A stretch of 5,299 bases of DNA from Treponema sp. Lineage in GTDB: Bacteria; Spirochaetota; Spirochaetia; Treponematales; Treponemataceae. Shown here piece after piece: positions 1-5,222 of the stretch. The first letter of the stretch is position 1. Every line of letters starts with the position of its first letter. Where the stretch lies: contig DLYJ01000254.1 of assembly GCA_003447785.1 (NCBI GenBank), positions 1 through 5,299 of the forward strand, read 5' to 3'. The position numbers were made by a program, and so were the translations under genes. The notes below the pieces were generated by a model that was given only the letters and a program-made list of their open reading frames with translations, was not told the DNA's origin and did not search any database.

Positions 1-2280
1 AACCCTACTTCTACTGCAATCTTTAAGTCACTTATCTGTCTTAAGACCCGTAACCCGATTATTTTCTCTTTCCACCCCAGCGCCATCAAATGTTCAATTG
101 AAGCCGCAAAAATCGTTTACGAAGCAGCCGTAAAAGCCGGCGCTCCTGAAAACTGTATTCAGTGGATTGAAGAACCATCGATGGAAAAAACAAACGACCT
201 TATGAACCACCCGGACGTTGCAACAATTCTGGCAACCGGTGGTAACGCAATGGTTCGTGCCGCATACTCCTGCGGTAAGCCTGCCCTGGGTGTCGGTGCG
301 GGTAACGTTCCGGCTTACATCGAAAAAACCTGTAATCTCAAGCAGGCCGTTAACGACGTTGTAATGTCAAAAGCATTCGACAACGGTATGATTTGTGCTT
401 CTGAACAGACAGCCATCATCGACAAGGAAATCTGGAATGATGCAATCAAGATGTTCAAAGAATACCGCGCATACGTTGCAACTCCTGAAGAAAAGAAAAA
501 GCTGGAAAAATACATGTTCGGCGTAACAAACGATCCGACAGTTGCAAAATTGAATCCGGATGTCGTTGGTATGGCACCGGGAGTGCTCGCTAAAAATGCC
601 GGCTTTACAATTCCTGAACGCACAAGCATCATTCTCGCTGAATGTAAGGACATCGGCGTTGATGAATGTTTGACCCGGGAAAAACTTTCTCCTGTTCTTG
701 CAATCGTAAAAGCAAAGGATACGGAAGACGGTCTTAAAAAGGCAGAAGCTTCAGTACGCTTTAACGGACTTGGACACTCAGCTGCAATCCACACTGCAGA
801 CAAAAAACTTGCAGAACGCTTCGGCGACTTAGTTCCTGCAATCCGCATAATCTGGAATTCACCATCAACATTCGGTGGAATCGGTAACGTTTACAACTCA
901 TTCCTTCCATCGCTTACACTCGGTTGCGGTTCATACGGACACAACTCAACCGACGACAACGTAAGCGCCGTAAACTTACTCAATATCAAAAAACTCGGAA
1001 GGAGACGAAACAATATGCAGTGGTTTAAAGTACCATCAAAAATTTTCTTTGAACGCGATTCGATTGAATACCTTCACCAGATGAAGAATGTTCACAAAGT
1101 AATCATCGTAACAGACCGTTCAATGGTGGATCTTGGATTTGTTGATAAAGTTACAGACCAGCTCAAGCTGCGCCGCGATCCAGTTCAGTACCAGCTTTTC
1201 TGTGATGTTGAACCTGATCCGTCAATTCAGACAGTACACGAAGGCGTTGAACTTATGCGCAGTTTTGCTCCTGACACAATCATCGCCCTTGGCGGCGGTT
1301 CGGCAATGGACTGTGCAAAGGGTATGTGGCTCTTCTACGAAAATCCTGATGTTGACTTTAACGACCTCAAGCAGAAATTTATGGACATCCGTAAACGCGC
1401 TTTCCGTTATCCAAACCTCGGCCAGAAGGCACAGCTTGTTTGTATTCCGACAACATCAGGAACAGGTTCTGAAGTTACACCATTTGCCGTAATTACAGAC
1501 AAAGTTGAACACAAAAAATATCCGCTCACAGACTATGCTCTGACTCCGACAATTGCGATTATCGACCCGACATTCACTTACAGTCTGCCACCAAAGATTA
1601 TCGCAGATACCGGTATGGATGTTTTGACTCACGCAACAGAAGCTTACGTTTCTACACTCGCAAACGACTTTACTGACGGTATTTGTATTCAGGCAATAAA
1701 GATGGTATTCAAGTATCTTGAACGCTCTTATAAAGCAGGCTTTAAAGATGCTCCACGAGATGACGAAGCAAAAGAAAAAATGCACAACGCTTCTTGTCTT
1801 GCAGGTATGGCTTTTGCCAACGCCTTCCTCGGAATGAACCACTCAATGGCTCACAAGGTTGGTGCCGAATTCCACGTACCCCACGGACGCGCAAACGCAA
1901 TTCTTCTTCCATACACAATCCGCTACAACGGAACTCAGCCGGATAAGTTGAGCACATGGCCAAAATACAACTACTACAAAGCCGCAGAACGCTACGCAGA
2001 ACTTGCACGCATGCTCGGTCTCCCTGCAAAAACAACTGCAGAAGGTGTAGAGTCTTACGCAAAGGCCTGTGGTGAACTTGCCGCCCGTCTCGGCATCGAA
2101 ATGAACTTCAAGAGTCAGGGCCTGGACAAAAAAGTTTACATGGACGCTGTTGATAAACTCGCCTTCCTTGCTTATGAAGACCAGTGTTCACCGGCAAATC
2201 CGCGTGTTCCGCTTGTCGAAGACATCAAGAAGATTCTGATTGACGCCTACGATTCTCAGGAATTTTTGATTAAAAAGTAA
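1..2280 (+). CDS. adhE: Bifunctional acetaldehyde-CoA / alcohol dehydrogenase AdhE, 5' truncated by window edge
   Basis: AdhE reduces acetyl-CoA to acetaldehyde and then to ethanol, using NADH, to recycle NAD+ in cytoplasmic fermentation; the family forms spirosome filaments. The frame is open from base 1, starting NPTSTAIFK, which is near residue 107-110 of E. coli AdhE. About 760 of an expected ~870 residues are present, so the true start lies upstream; the ATG at 181 is internal. The aldehyde dehydrogenase half has GVGAGN (NAD site), the catalytic Cys in DNGMICASEQ (codon 394-396), EKLSP and the SLTLGCGS segment. The iron-dependent alcohol dehydrogenase half begins near base 1015. It shows GGGSAMD (1291 onward), TTSGTGSEVTPFAV and all four expected metal ligands: Asp (1618), His (1630), His (1840) and His (1882). 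The order and spacing match the family, including 14 residues between the last two His. No frameshift is seen, and the stop is TAA. A Shine-Dalgarno-like AAGGAG occurs at the domain junction. Identification is very secure. Confidence 0.97.
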   Translation, partial: NPTSTAIFKSLICLKTRNPIIFSFHPSAIKCSIEAAKIVYEAAVKAGAPENCIQWIEEPSMEKTNDLMNHPDVATILATGGNAMVRAAYSCGKPALGVGAGNVPAYIEKTCNLKQAVNDVVMSKAFDNGMICASEQTAIIDKEIWNDAIKMFKEYRAYVATPEEKKKLEKYMFGVTNDPTVAKLNPDVVGMAPGVLAKNAGFTIPERTSIILAECKDIGVDECLTREKLSPVLAIVKAKDTEDGLKKAEASVRFNGLGHSAAIHTADKKLAERFGDLVPAIRIIWNSPSTFGGIGNVYNSFLPSLTLGCGSYGHNSTDDNVSAVNLLNIKKLGRRRNNMQWFKVPSKIFFERDSIEYLHQMKNVHKVIIVTDRSMVDLGFVDKVTDQLKLRRDPVQYQLFCDVEPDPSIQTVHEGVELMRSFAPDTIIALGGGSAMDCAKGMWLFYENPDVDFNDLKQKFMDIRKRAFRYPNLGQKAQLVCIPTTSGTGSEVTPFAVITDKVEHKKYPLTDYALTPTIAIIDPTFTYSLPPKIIADTGMDVLTHATEAYVSTLANDFTDGICIQAIKMVFKYLERSYKAGFKDAPRDDEAKEKMHNASCLAGMAFANAFLGMNHSMAHKVGAEFHVPHGRANAILLPYTIRYNGTQPDKLSTWPKYNYYKAAERYAELARMLGLPAKTTAEGVESYAKACGELAARLGIEMNFKSQGLDKKVYMDAVDKLAFLAYEDQCSPANPRVPLVEDIKKILIDAYDSQEFLIKK
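999..1017 (+). promoter_or_regulatory. Internal Shine-Dalgarno-like AAGGAG before an in-frame ATG at the AdhE domain junction
   Basis: AAGGAG (999-1004) stands 10 bases before an in-frame ATG (1015-1017). That Met is the first residue of the iron-type alcohol dehydrogenase domain (MQWFKVPSK). The motif comes from the Arg codon pair AGG-AGA, in a gene whose arginines are mostly CGC or CGT. A product starting here would be 421 residues, a plausible size for a stand-alone iron alcohol dehydrogenase. It could be a true internal start, a ribosome pause site between domains, or chance. Confidence 0.3.
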
Positions 2281-2312
2281 ACAGATAAAGGGCAGTCCAA
2301 TAATTATGAGTC

Positions 2313-2335
2313 ATTGCCGTGCTAGACACGGCAAT
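2313..2335 (+). repeat. Hairpin 1: perfect 9-bp stem, 5-nt loop, possible adhE terminator
   Basis: ATTGCCGTG, loop CTAGA, CACGGCAAT forms a perfect 9-bp stem starting 33 bases after the adhE stop. It is followed by CTCTTGTATTG, not a U-run, so it is at best a weak intrinsic terminator and could instead protect the adhE mRNA 3' end. Its flanks (GAGTC before, CTC after) and loop match the reverse complement of hairpin 2, which marks it as one copy of a repeat family. Confidence 0.75.
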
Positions 2336-2357
2336 CTCTTGTATTGTAATAAAATAG

Positions 2358-2380
2358 ATTTTCGGGTCAAGCCCGAAAAT
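2358..2380 (-). repeat. Hairpin 2: inverted sister of hairpin 1
   Basis: On the plus strand ATTTTCGGG, loop TCAAG, CCCGAAAAT makes a perfect 9-bp stem with a 5-nt loop, identical in geometry to hairpin 1. Read on the minus strand with 3-5 flanking bases each side, it matches hairpin 1 at 22 of 31 positions. All three stem differences are paired changes that keep the helix. Confidence 0.75.
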
Positions 2381-2397
2381 GACACTTTTTGCACTTA

Positions 2398-2426
2398 TTG
2401 GACAGCCCCTTTTTTTTTGCTATACT
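2398..2426 (+). promoter_or_regulatory. Sigma-70-type promoter of the GNAT-UDG operon, predicted leaderless
   Basis: TATACT (2421-2426) is a good -10. TTGGAC (2398-2403) is a modest -35, matching TTGACA at three of six positions, with a 17-base spacer. The expected +1, seven bases after the -10, is the A of the ATG at 2433. No Shine-Dalgarno is possible because the intervening bases are all T. The -35 lies inside the right arm of the palindromic element, and the spacer contains a run of nine T (2410-2418). Confidence 0.55.
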
Positions 2427-2432
2427 TTTTTT

Positions 2433-3020
2433 ATGAAACTTTATCCCGCAAAGAGTTTTGATATTAATTCGATAATGGCAATTGAACGGTCTGCCTTTAT
2501 TCCCCAGATTCAGGAAAATCAGAAAACCTTCGAAGAACGCATGAGCGTCTTTCCAAACGGATTTTTGATTTTGCAGGATGTTTCAGAAAAGACCGTCCTT
2601 GAACAGGGGCACGCAGTTACCGCCGGATATTTTTGTTCAGAAATATGGCCATCGGTTCCAGAAGACAAATTTTTTGAACTCGGTCACTCAGCAAAAAAAA
2701 TGCATACTGACACCGGCTCTGTTTTATATGTAAGTTCCTTTGCACTTGCTCCCGATTACCGCGGAAAGGGCCTTTCATTCAACTTTTTTAAGGATTCATT
2801 GAATTCAATTTGCGGCGCTTATAATTCAATTAAAACCGTTGTCCTCCTGGTAAACGAAGAATGGACAGGCGCGCTTTGTGTCTACAAAAAATTGAATTTT
2901 AAAACCCTCCGTATAATAAAAGGCTTTTTTCCGTCACTGCATAAGGCAAAAACTGACGGCTTTATAATGACTGCAAGCGCAGATTATTTCAGAATGAACG
3001 AAGGAATCTCAAATGACTGA
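2433..3020 (+). CDS. GNAT-family N-acetyltransferase (AANAT-like)
   Basis: This gene encodes a 195-residue cytoplasmic acetyl-CoA-dependent acyltransferase; the substrate is unknown. The N-terminal part (residues 1-50: IERSAFIPQI, then a Phe/Arg-rich helix and FPNGFLIL) resembles arylalkylamine-N-acetyltransferase-like GNATs. Motif A is clear: VSSFALAPDYRGKGLS (about residues 100-115), with R110-G111-K112-G113 forming the acetyl-CoA pyrophosphate loop. Motif B follows, with NEEW (141-144) and YKKLNF (151-156), the usual 'bump-Tyr-x-x-x-GF' region with Asn in place of Gly. The ATG at 2433 is preferred. An in-frame ATG at 2379 would add 18 residues encoded by hairpin 2, the T-tract and the promoter. 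The ATG at 2475 would remove the first strand of the fold. The last 8 bases overlap the downstream glycosylase-like gene, so the two are co-transcribed. GNAT assignment is secure; the substrate cannot be read from the sequence. Confidence 0.88.
   Translation: MKLYPAKSFDINSIMAIERSAFIPQIQENQKTFEERMSVFPNGFLILQDVSEKTVLEQGHAVTAGYFCSEIWPSVPEDKFFELGHSAKKMHTDTGSVLYVSSFALAPDYRGKGLSFNFFKDSLNSICGAYNSIKTVVLLVNEEWTGALCVYKKLNFKTLRIIKGFFPSLHKAKTDGFIMTASADYFRMNEGISND
3001..3006 (+). promoter_or_regulatory. Shine-Dalgarno of the UDG-like gene inside the GNAT coding region
   Basis: AAGGAA ends six bases before the ATG at 3013 and supports that start. It contrasts with the three transcript-leading genes in this window, none of which has a recognisable Shine-Dalgarno. 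Confidence 0.75.
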
Positions 3021-3762
3021 CCAGGAATGGAATGCTTTTGTTTCTTTTAGAAACGACTTTAAACAATACTGCACTCACTTGAACCAGCAATTTTCCTCTG
3101 TCCTCAAGCCTCTCCAGAAAGACGCCGCCCTTGCAGGAAACACCCCGGAGTATCCAAGCGAAACCGCAGTGGTTTACAACAGCGCTCTGGATTCAGTTAC
3201 GCAGCAGGATCAGATCAATCTTATTGTAATTGGCGACAACCCCGGCAAAGACGAGCAGCTGGCAAAAAACCGCAAATACCTTGTTGGCCAGAGCGGAAAA
3301 ATTGCAGCCGGCTTTTTTGCCCGACATGCTGAATTCAACACGGATTTTAGGAAAAACGTAATTATATTGAATAAAACGCCTGTCCACACGGCAAAGACCA
3401 GCCAGATAAAATATCTGATTAAAAACGGCGGCCCGCAGATTGAAAAACTGATTCTGGACAGTCAGATTTACATGGCTCAGAAAACTGCCCAACTGCATCA
3501 GGCGTTCCGCAACACGGAACTCTGGCTCGTAGGTTACGCGGAGTTAAAGGGAAAAGGTCTTTTTATCCCGTACCGCGACCACCTTTTACACGCTTACGAC
3601 AGCGTAAAAGACGCCTGGAACAGAGTTTTTGTCTTCCAGCATTTTTCGATGAACCGCTTTTCCATTGATTTAAATGAATTCTGCAAGGCTCACACAGACC
3701 TTTCTCTTTCTGAGGCCACTCACGCCCTCGGAACGATGCATAAAGACGAGATTTTCGGTTGA
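3013..3762 (+). CDS. Uracil-DNA glycosylase superfamily protein, divergent
   Basis: This 249-residue cytoplasmic protein probably acts on damaged bases in DNA. Motif 1 is IGDNPGKDE (residues 73-81), followed by YLVGQSGK (89-96), which matches the GxxPGxxE...VGxSG pattern of the superfamily. NVIILNKTP (115-123) corresponds to the strand and N-x-x-K/R segment after it. The candidate motif 2 is HFSMNR (210-215), in place of HPSPRN or HPS. Only two cysteines are present (residues 20 and 224), so the four-cysteine iron-sulfur site of families 4 and 5 is absent. The motif-1 third position is Asn, as in MUG and SMUG, while the second is Asp, unlike either. The start is fixed by a Shine-Dalgarno, and the gene overlaps the GNAT gene by ATGACTGA, implying coupled translation. 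Superfamily membership is fairly secure. The exact family and whether uracil is the substrate are open. Confidence 0.78.
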   Translation: MTDQEWNAFVSFRNDFKQYCTHLNQQFSSVLKPLQKDAALAGNTPEYPSETAVVYNSALDSVTQQDQINLIVIGDNPGKDEQLAKNRKYLVGQSGKIAAGFFARHAEFNTDFRKNVIILNKTPVHTAKTSQIKYLIKNGGPQIEKLILDSQIYMAQKTAQLHQAFRNTELWLVGYAELKGKGLFIPYRDHLLHAYDSVKDAWNRVFVFQHFSMNRFSIDLNEFCKAHTDLSLSEATHALGTMHKDEIFG

Positions 3763-3793
3763 TTTTCAGACGCTGATTAAGGGGAGCGGTACC
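3763..3793. other. Short gap between convergent genes, no clear terminator
   Basis: Only 31 bases separate the two stop codons. The single hairpin seen is a 4-bp stem, TCAG-ACG-CTGA (3766-3776), without a convincing U-run on either strand. A second 4-bp match, AGGG with ACCCT around GAGCGGT, is also weak. The two transcripts therefore probably overlap at their 3' ends, or termination occurs inside the opposing coding regions. Confidence 0.5.
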
Positions 3794-5164
3794 CTATTCA
3801 AGAATCGTAATTTCGACACGGCGGTTTTGTGCCCGTCCTTCGTCCGTGTCATTGCCTGCAACAGGTTTTGTTCCGCCCCATCCGCGGCAGATAAATCTGT
3901 CACCCGTGATACCGCGCTCAGCTAGTTCCTGCGCAATCCTCTTTGCCCGTTCTATTGAAAGCGTTTTTTCGCCTTCAGGTCTTCCAACGCTTGCCGTATG
4001 ACCTTCGATTAAGAATTTTGACTGGGGTGCCATTGCAAGAACCTTTGCAAGTTCATCCAGGCGGGTCTTTTCTGATTCAACTACTTGATCGCTGTCCGGC
4101 TTGAATTTTATATCACGCACACTCAAACGGATTCCTGCAGGTGTTTTTTCTACAAGCACATTGTTTTTATAGGTTCCCGCAACGCCTGCAACTGCAGCGC
4201 TTCCTGAGCCCCCAACCCCTGACACGACACCGCCTGTTCCACCCGTAACAACGCCGCTTCCGGAAGTGCCGGCCTGCGGGGCAACGGTTGCAACACGGTT
4301 GAGGGCTGTAACGATTTTTTCGGTATCAACTGCCGGAGGAAATTCTGTAAAGAGTGTAATTGTTCCCTTAAAATTTATCTGGGTTCCGTCCGAATAAAAA
4401 AAGGTTTCGTCGGTATTGTCGATTACAAGAATCGGTTCGCAGGTGGACTTGAGAACTATGATATCTGCCTTGTGTCCTCCTGCCGCCTTTTTGAGGGACG
4501 CATCTCCGCGCACATCATATTCCGACGGGCCATAAGAAGTCTGCCAGATTGCCTTGATTCGATAAACGTCCTTTCCCTTGTACACTTCGCTTCCTGCAAA
4601 GGTGTACATAACGAGCATCGGCATTCGGGTAAAAACGCCCTTGTTCATCGGGTCTACCGAACGCTCGGCCATTGCCTGCCATGTGTCTCCGGCCTTTACA
4701 AAATCTGCGCCATATGCCGGAAAACTTCTGTAACTGGGATATCCGTTATCCTTATGCATCGTCAGCTGACCGTTCGGCGAAATATGAAAAACTGATTGAA
4801 TTGCTTCGTGAACACCTGCGGCAGCGGCCTGGTTATTGCGCAAAGTTTCTTCCATTACATAAAAACTTCCGTCATACCACTGGTCGTGTTCAAACATGCT
4901 GCCTTTGGCTATAAATTTTTTGCTGGGAGGAAGGCTCGGACTTACAAATGAACGGACTTCGCGGCTGGTGAGCCCGACGTATTTTCCGTTTACATAGCGC
5001 CTGAGATTTGTGCGTTCAACAAGTGAGTAACCGCCCGTGCCGGTATACTTGAGCGAAACAGAATTTGCTGAGGTGGAAGACACGGTCTGACCAGTAAGTT
5101 TCTGGCATAAAACGCTGCATGCGAGAATAAACCAAATACTTGAAACAGCAAAAAACCTTTTCAT
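3794..5164 (-). CDS. Exported OmpA-domain protein with glycine-rich linker (possible Tp0624-like lipoprotein)
   Basis: The 456-residue envelope protein starts with K2-R3 and a hydrophobic stretch (residues 4-15) leading to ILAC (13-16). This is a loose spirochaete-style lipobox, so Cys16 may be lipidated; ordinary signal peptidase cleavage is the alternative. Residues ~30-285 are a beta-rich region with no motif I can name. Residues ~296-330 are a Gly/Val/Ser/Ala linker. Residues ~345-456 are an OmpA-like peptidoglycan-associating domain, with FKPDSDQV, IEGHTASVG, LSIERAKRI, GWGGTKPVAGN and AQNRRVEI. The usual Asp of GHTD is Ala391, while the partner Arg406 of LSxxRA remains. Length and layout are compatible with the T. 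pallidum Tp0624 type, recalled as having a divergent OmpA domain that does not bind diaminopimelate; this link is inference. The gene is convergent with the glycosylase-like gene and divergent from argC. Confidence 0.88.
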   Translation of the reverse strand: MKRFFAVSSIWFILACSVLCQKLTGQTVSSTSANSVSLKYTGTGGYSLVERTNLRRYVNGKYVGLTSREVRSFVSPSLPPSKKFIAKGSMFEHDQWYDGSFYVMEETLRNNQAAAAGVHEAIQSVFHISPNGQLTMHKDNGYPSYRSFPAYGADFVKAGDTWQAMAERSVDPMNKGVFTRMPMLVMYTFAGSEVYKGKDVYRIKAIWQTSYGPSEYDVRGDASLKKAAGGHKADIIVLKSTCEPILVIDNTDETFFYSDGTQINFKGTITLFTEFPPAVDTEKIVTALNRVATVAPQAGTSGSGVVTGGTGGVVSGVGGSGSAAVAGVAGTYKNNVLVEKTPAGIRLSVRDIKFKPDSDQVVESEKTRLDELAKVLAMAPQSKFLIEGHTASVGRPEGEKTLSIERAKRIAQELAERGITGDRFICRGWGGTKPVAGNDTDEGRAQNRRVEITILE

Positions 5165-5170
5165 ACCGAC

Positions 5171-5176
5171 ATTATC
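5171..5176 (-). promoter_or_regulatory. -10 element for the OmpA-domain gene, predicted leaderless
   Basis: On the minus strand GATAAT is separated from the ATG by exactly six bases (GTCGGT), placing the expected +1 on the start codon. No -35 of quality is present at 16-18 bases: the hexamer at 17 is TATGTT. Either an activator is needed or this -10 is fortuitous. No Shine-Dalgarno precedes the ATG. Confidence 0.4.
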
Positions 5177-5192
5177 GGCAAAAACCTTTGCC
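5177..5192. promoter_or_regulatory. Inverted repeat in the divergent promoter region, candidate operator
   Basis: GGCAAA (5177-5182), AACC, TTTGCC (5187-5192) is a perfect 6-bp inverted repeat. It abuts the -10 of the OmpA gene on one side and covers the argC -35 on the other, so a bound protein could control both. It does not resemble an ArgR box. Confidence 0.3.
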
Positions 5193-5216
5193 CAACATAT
5201 AATTTTTTCTTATAAT
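5188..5216 (+). promoter_or_regulatory. Sigma-70-type promoter of argC, predicted leaderless
   Basis: TTGCCC (5188-5193), a 17-base spacer and a perfect TATAAT (5211-5216) are followed by six bases and the ATG at 5223. The expected +1 is the A of the start codon. A second TATAAT at 5198-5203 has no good -35 and would give a leader of about 13 bases without a Shine-Dalgarno. Confidence 0.6.
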
Positions 5217-5222
5217 GGCAAT

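Larger units (their letters stand above)
2290..2408. mobile_element. REPIN/MITE-like nested palindromic element
   Basis: The outer arms GGGCAGTCCAATAA (2290-2303) and TTATTGGACAGCCC (2395-2408) are inverted repeats that pair at 13 of 14 positions. Between them lie two 9-bp, 5-nt-loop hairpins (2313-2335 and 2358-2380) that are inverted copies of one another. Each half therefore reads arm, then short spacer, then hairpin, and the second half is the reverse complement of the first. No coding capacity exists, so mobility would depend on an enzyme elsewhere. No clear target-site duplication is visible. It fills almost the whole gap between adhE and the acetyltransferase gene, and its right arm overlaps the next promoter. 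The inverted-repeat structure is directly visible; the mobile-element label is inference. A compound terminator structure is the main alternative. Confidence 0.5.

Noticed and set aside
181..183. ATG at 181 as the adhE start
   Set aside because: The frame is open and clearly AdhE-like from base 1 (NPTSTAIFK, FHPSA, GAPENCIQWIEEPS), so this Met is internal.
315..848. Minus-strand open frame of 177 codons within adhE
   Set aside because: It lies opposite a conserved aldehyde dehydrogenase domain and its product is low-complexity Ser/Phe-rich with no motif; it is a shadow of the real gene.
1456..2062. Two overlapping minus-strand open frames opposite the alcohol dehydrogenase domain
   Set aside because: Both are Cys/Val- or Leu/Arg-rich translations of the strand opposite the conserved metal-binding region, without starts, Shine-Dalgarno or recognisable domains.
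2313..2335. Hairpin 1 as a strong rho-independent terminator of adhE
   Set aside because: The stem is good, but the following bases CTCTTGTATTG contain no U-run, and the hairpin is one copy of a repeat pair, so a simple terminator call is not justified.
2379..2432. In-frame 18-residue N-terminal extension of the acetyltransferase
   Set aside because: It would be encoded by the end of hairpin 2, the inverted-repeat arm, the T9 tract and the -10. It adds a Phe-rich stretch foreign to the family and has no Shine-Dalgarno.
4184..4285. Gly/Val/Ser linker coding region as a DNA tandem repeat
   Set aside because: The composition is biased, but no fixed repeat unit could be aligned; it is a flexible protein linker.
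4472..4914. Plus-strand open frames opposite the OmpA-domain gene
   Set aside because: The opposite strand encodes a full-length exported protein with a clear domain. These frames show no motif and no initiation signals.
5177..5192. Palindrome upstream of argC as an ArgR operator
   Set aside because: The sequence GGCAAA-AACC-TTTGCC does not fit the AT-rich TGAAT-N-ATTCA ArgR pattern.
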